Positions 35,044 through 36,886 of a stretch of 36,886 bases of DNA are shown here, in pieces. The DNA comes from Azohydromonas lata NBRC 102462 (lineage in GTDB: Bacteria > Pseudomonadota > Gammaproteobacteria > Burkholderiales > Burkholderiaceae_C), in the NCBI RefSeq assembly GCF_001571085.1, contig NZ_BCTC01000065.1:1-36886 (forward strand), read 5' to 3'. The notes beneath the pieces were generated by a model. It did not search any database and was not told where the DNA came from. It worked only from the letters and a program-made list of their open reading frames with translations. Each line of letters starts with the position of its first letter. Within the stretch, counting starts at the first letter, position 1. The translations under genes and the position numbers were made by a program.

Positions 35044-35936
35044 CCGCCATGACCACCCCCATCAGCTGGGCCGAATGTTCCGCGCGCGAGCGCCTGGCGC
35101 GCCTGCTCGATGCCGGCTCCTTCCACGAATGGCTGCCCCCGGCCGAGCGCGTGAGCAGCCCGCACCTGGCGCAGTTGGGCGTGCCCTCGGCCTTTGACGA
35201 CGGCGTGGCCGTGGGCCGCGCCACCTTGGGCGGGCGCCCCGTGTTCGTCGCCGCGCAGGAAGGCGCCTTCACGGGCGGCGGCGTGGGCGAGGTGCACGGC
35301 GCCAAGCTCGTTGGGCTGCTGCGGCGCGCGTTGCGCGACCGGCCGGACGCCGTGCTGCTGCTGGCCGACTCCGGCGGCGTGCGGCTGCACGAGGCCAACG
35401 CGGGGCTGATCGCCGTCTCCGAGGTCATGCGCGCCGTGCTGGACGTGCGTGCCGCCGGCATTCCCGTGATCACGCTCATCGGCAGCGCCAACGGCTGCTT
35501 CGGCGGCATGGGCATCGTGGCGCGCTGCACCGACTTCATCGTCATGAGCGACGTGGGCCGCCTGGCCATGTCCGGCCCCGAGGTGATCGAAGCCTCCCAC
35601 GGCGTGGAGGAGTTCGACGCCCGCGACCGCGCCCTGGTGTGGCGCACCACGGGCGGCAAGCACCGCTGGCTCAGCGGCGACTGCGACGTGCTGGTGGAGG
35701 ACGACGTGCACGCCTTCCGCGCCGCCGCCATCGCCGCGCTGGATGAGCGCCGCCCGGTGACGCTGGAATCGCTGCGGGCCGAGCACCTCCAACTGGCGCG
35801 GCGGCTGGAGCTGCTGCCCGCGGGCCTGGACGGCGACGAGGAGGCCGTCACGCTGTGGCGCAGCCTGGGGGTGCAGCAGGCCGAGCGCGTGCCGGCCCTG
35901 GACGTGGACGACGTGCTCGCGCTGCGCGCGGCCTGA
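35040..35936 (+). CDS. mdcD: malonate decarboxylase beta subunit
   Basis: A 298-residue carboxyltransferase-like subunit that, with MdcE, decarboxylates malonyl-S-ACP to acetyl-S-ACP. Visible marks are SFHEWLPPAERVSSPHL, AQEGAFTGGGVGEVHGAKLVGLLRRA, LLADSGGVRLHEANAGLIAVSEVMRA and GCFGGMGIVARCTDFIVMSDVGRLAMSGPEVIE. The Gly-rich turns form the oxyanion holes of the crotonase fold. It starts at ATG 35040 after AAGGAA; a second ATG nine bases on is possible. Part of a tight mdcA-C-D-E unit. Confidence 0.95.
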   Translation: MTAMTTPISWAECSARERLARLLDAGSFHEWLPPAERVSSPHLAQLGVPSAFDDGVAVGRATLGGRPVFVAAQEGAFTGGGVGEVHGAKLVGLLRRALRDRPDAVLLLADSGGVRLHEANAGLIAVSEVMRAVLDVRAAGIPVITLIGSANGCFGGMGIVARCTDFIVMSDVGRLAMSGPEVIEASHGVEEFDARDRALVWRTTGGKHRWLSGDCDVLVEDDVHAFRAAAIAALDERRPVTLESLRAEHLQLARRLELLPAGLDGDEEAVTLWRSLGVQQAERVPALDVDDVLALRAA

Positions 35937-35954
35937 CGAGAGGAGTCTTTTCAC

Positions 35955-36656
35955 ATGCACTGGAACACCCTGGCCACGCGCCTCTTCGGCGAGCAGCACG
36001 GCATCACCGCCGACGGCGACTTCCTGCACGGCACGGCCACCTTCGACGGCGCCCCCGTCACCGTGGTGGGCACGACGGGCCACGCGCCCATAGGCGTGAA
36101 GCTGGCGCTGGCCCAGGCGCGCGTGGTGATGGACACGTTGGTGAACCACCCGGGCCGCGCCATCCTGCTGCTCATAGACACGCAGGGCCAGCAGCTGCGC
36201 CGCCGCGACGAGCTGCTGGGCATCAACCGCGCGATGGCGCACCTGGGCATGTGCGTGGACCTGGCCCGCCGCCGCGGCCACCGCGTCATCGGCCTGGTCT
36301 ACGACCAGGCCCTGTCCGGCGGCTTCATCACCTCCGGCCTGATCGCCGACGCCTGCTACGCGCTGCCGGAAGCGGAGATCCGCGTCATGCGCATCCCGGC
36401 CATGGCGCGCATCACGAAGCTGGCGCCGGAGATGCTGGAGGCGCTGTCGATGACCAACCCCGTGTTCGCCCCCGGCGTGCAGAACTACGTGGCCATGGGC
36501 GGCGTGCGCGGGCTGTGGCGCGGCGACCTGGCGCAGGGCCTGCGCGACGCCCTGGCCCACACGCCCACCGAGGACACGCGCGCCGTGGACGGCGCCGAGC
36601 GGGGCGGGCGGCGGCTGGCGGCCTCGGTGGTGCAGCGGGTGCTGGACGCGGCTTGA
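35955..36656 (+). CDS. mdcE: malonate decarboxylase gamma subunit
   Basis: A 233-residue partner of MdcD in the decarboxylase heart. Conserved segments: GTATFDGAPVTVVGTTGHAPIGVKLAL, ILLLIDTQGQQLRRRDELLGIN, VIGLVYDQALSGGFITSGLIADACYALP and VMRIPAMARITKLAPEMLEAL. GAGGAG lies about 10 bp before the ATG and 18 bp after the mdcD stop. It is the last mdc gene in the window: after it no frame resembling mdcG begins, and operator-like palindromes follow. Confidence 0.95.
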   Translation: MHWNTLATRLFGEQHGITADGDFLHGTATFDGAPVTVVGTTGHAPIGVKLALAQARVVMDTLVNHPGRAILLLIDTQGQQLRRRDELLGINRAMAHLGMCVDLARRRGHRVIGLVYDQALSGGFITSGLIADACYALPEAEIRVMRIPAMARITKLAPEMLEALSMTNPVFAPGVQNYVAMGGVRGLWRGDLAQGLRDALAHTPTEDTRAVDGAERGGRRLAASVVQRVLDAA

Positions 36657-36711
36657 GCGCGGGCAGACGGGAGGGAAGGTGGATTCCAGGCAAGGCGCTG
36701 GTCATGCGGCG

Positions 36712-36722
36712 ACCGTTACGGT
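36712..36722. promoter_or_regulatory. small palindrome sharing ACCGTTACG with MdcR box 1
   Basis: ACCGT-T-ACGGT is a perfect 11-bp palindrome. Its first nine bases also occur at 30121-30129 overlapping MdcR box 1, but the second arm CGTAA is missing. It may be a weak half site or chance. Confidence 0.3.
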
Positions 36723-36740
36723 GCGGGCCCCCATGAACCC

Positions 36741-36761
36741 GGTGTTAGACGGTCTAACACC
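36741..36761. promoter_or_regulatory. long perfect palindrome after mdcE
   Basis: Arms GGTGTTAGAC and GTCTAACACC around a single G form a perfect 21-bp palindrome. The core TAGAC...GTCTA resembles TetR-type operators such as the E. coli NemR box. It lies 85 bp behind mdcE and probably controls a gene that begins beyond the right edge or just before it. Otherwise the 230 bp from 36657 to the end show no clear gene. Confidence 0.6.
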
Positions 36762-36886
36762 TGCCGCCGTCTGGCGGCCGGTCCGCAGCGCTTTGCGAGC
36801 CGTCATCCCAGCAAGGGCGTGCTGCGCTGCAACGGGAAAACTGAAGGCGGTGCTTGCATCCCGTCAGTCAGGGCGCTTCGTCTCCC

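Noticed and set aside
33336-36560. A 1074-codon open frame on the minus strand
   Set aside because: It lies antisense to mdcA, mdcC, mdcD and mdcE, is rich in His, Gln, Arg and Ala, and has no domain. Long stop-free antisense frames are a by-product of the very high GC.
36733-36886. A short open frame starting at ATG 36733 and running off the right edge
   Set aside because: Contains the 21-bp palindrome and rare TTA and CTA codons, has no ribosome site and no likeness to MdcG; more likely promoter region.

Overview
The window is a very GC-rich (about 70 %) stretch of ordinary chromosome with dense, mostly short-gapped genes. The gene families (RegB/RegA, MdcR, MatC, a Bug/TctC receptor, a cyo operon carrying a SURF1 gene) and the strong third-position GC point to a betaproteobacterium of the order Burkholderiales, most likely Comamonadaceae; the genus cannot be read from the sequence. 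No tRNA, rRNA, IS element, CRISPR array or phage gene was seen, and no gap without a gene exceeds 300 bp.

Layout. (1) 1-2323: the tail of an unknown gene, then galE-galT of the Leloir pathway, ending in a strong hairpin. (2) 2375-8060: on the minus strand an FMN-dependent monooxygenase of the nitrilotriacetate type, a FemAB/GNAT-like protein, and a two-gene unit of an SBP56/methanethiol-oxidase family protein with a multi-spanning membrane protein that probably starts at a TTG overlapping the SBP56 stop; then a small hypothetical gene and a terminator. (3) 8195-16674: an MFS transporter divergent from a seven-gene respiratory cluster, cyoA-cyoB-cyoC-cyoD-SURF1-regB-regA. An FNR/ANR-type box and a second palindrome lie in the divergent promoter. 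(4) 16796-19686: a gamma-carbonic-anhydrase-like protein and a Cache-domain hybrid sensor kinase. (5) 19800-24903: a DctA-type symporter, an FCD-type GntR regulator and a polar amino-acid ABC transporter (SBP, two permeases, ATPase). The same palindrome CTTGTATGCAAG stands before both the symporter and the ABC operon, so the regulator between them probably controls both. (6) 25182-29129: fur, a divergent HemS-type haem protein behind a Fur box, and divergently an AcoR-like sigma-54 activator. (7) 29176-36656: a malonate-use locus: mdcR, a Bug-type binding protein, matC-type carrier, mdcA, mdcC, mdcD and mdcE. A TTACG-N5-CGTAA inverted repeat with LysR T-N11-A geometry stands before both the binding protein and matC, predicting an MdcR regulon. 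mdcB, mdcG and mdcH, needed for cofactor synthesis and malonyl loading, are not in the window.

How it fits together. Region 3 is a self-contained redox loop: a quinol oxidase whose own operon encodes a two-component system with the quinone-sensing heptapeptide of RegB. Regions 5 and 7 are carboxylate/amino-acid uptake modules, each with its own predicted operator pair. I see no radically new system; the most useful new observations are the two paired operators, the joint cyo-SURF1-regBA operon, the SBP56-membrane protein unit and the incomplete mdc gene set.
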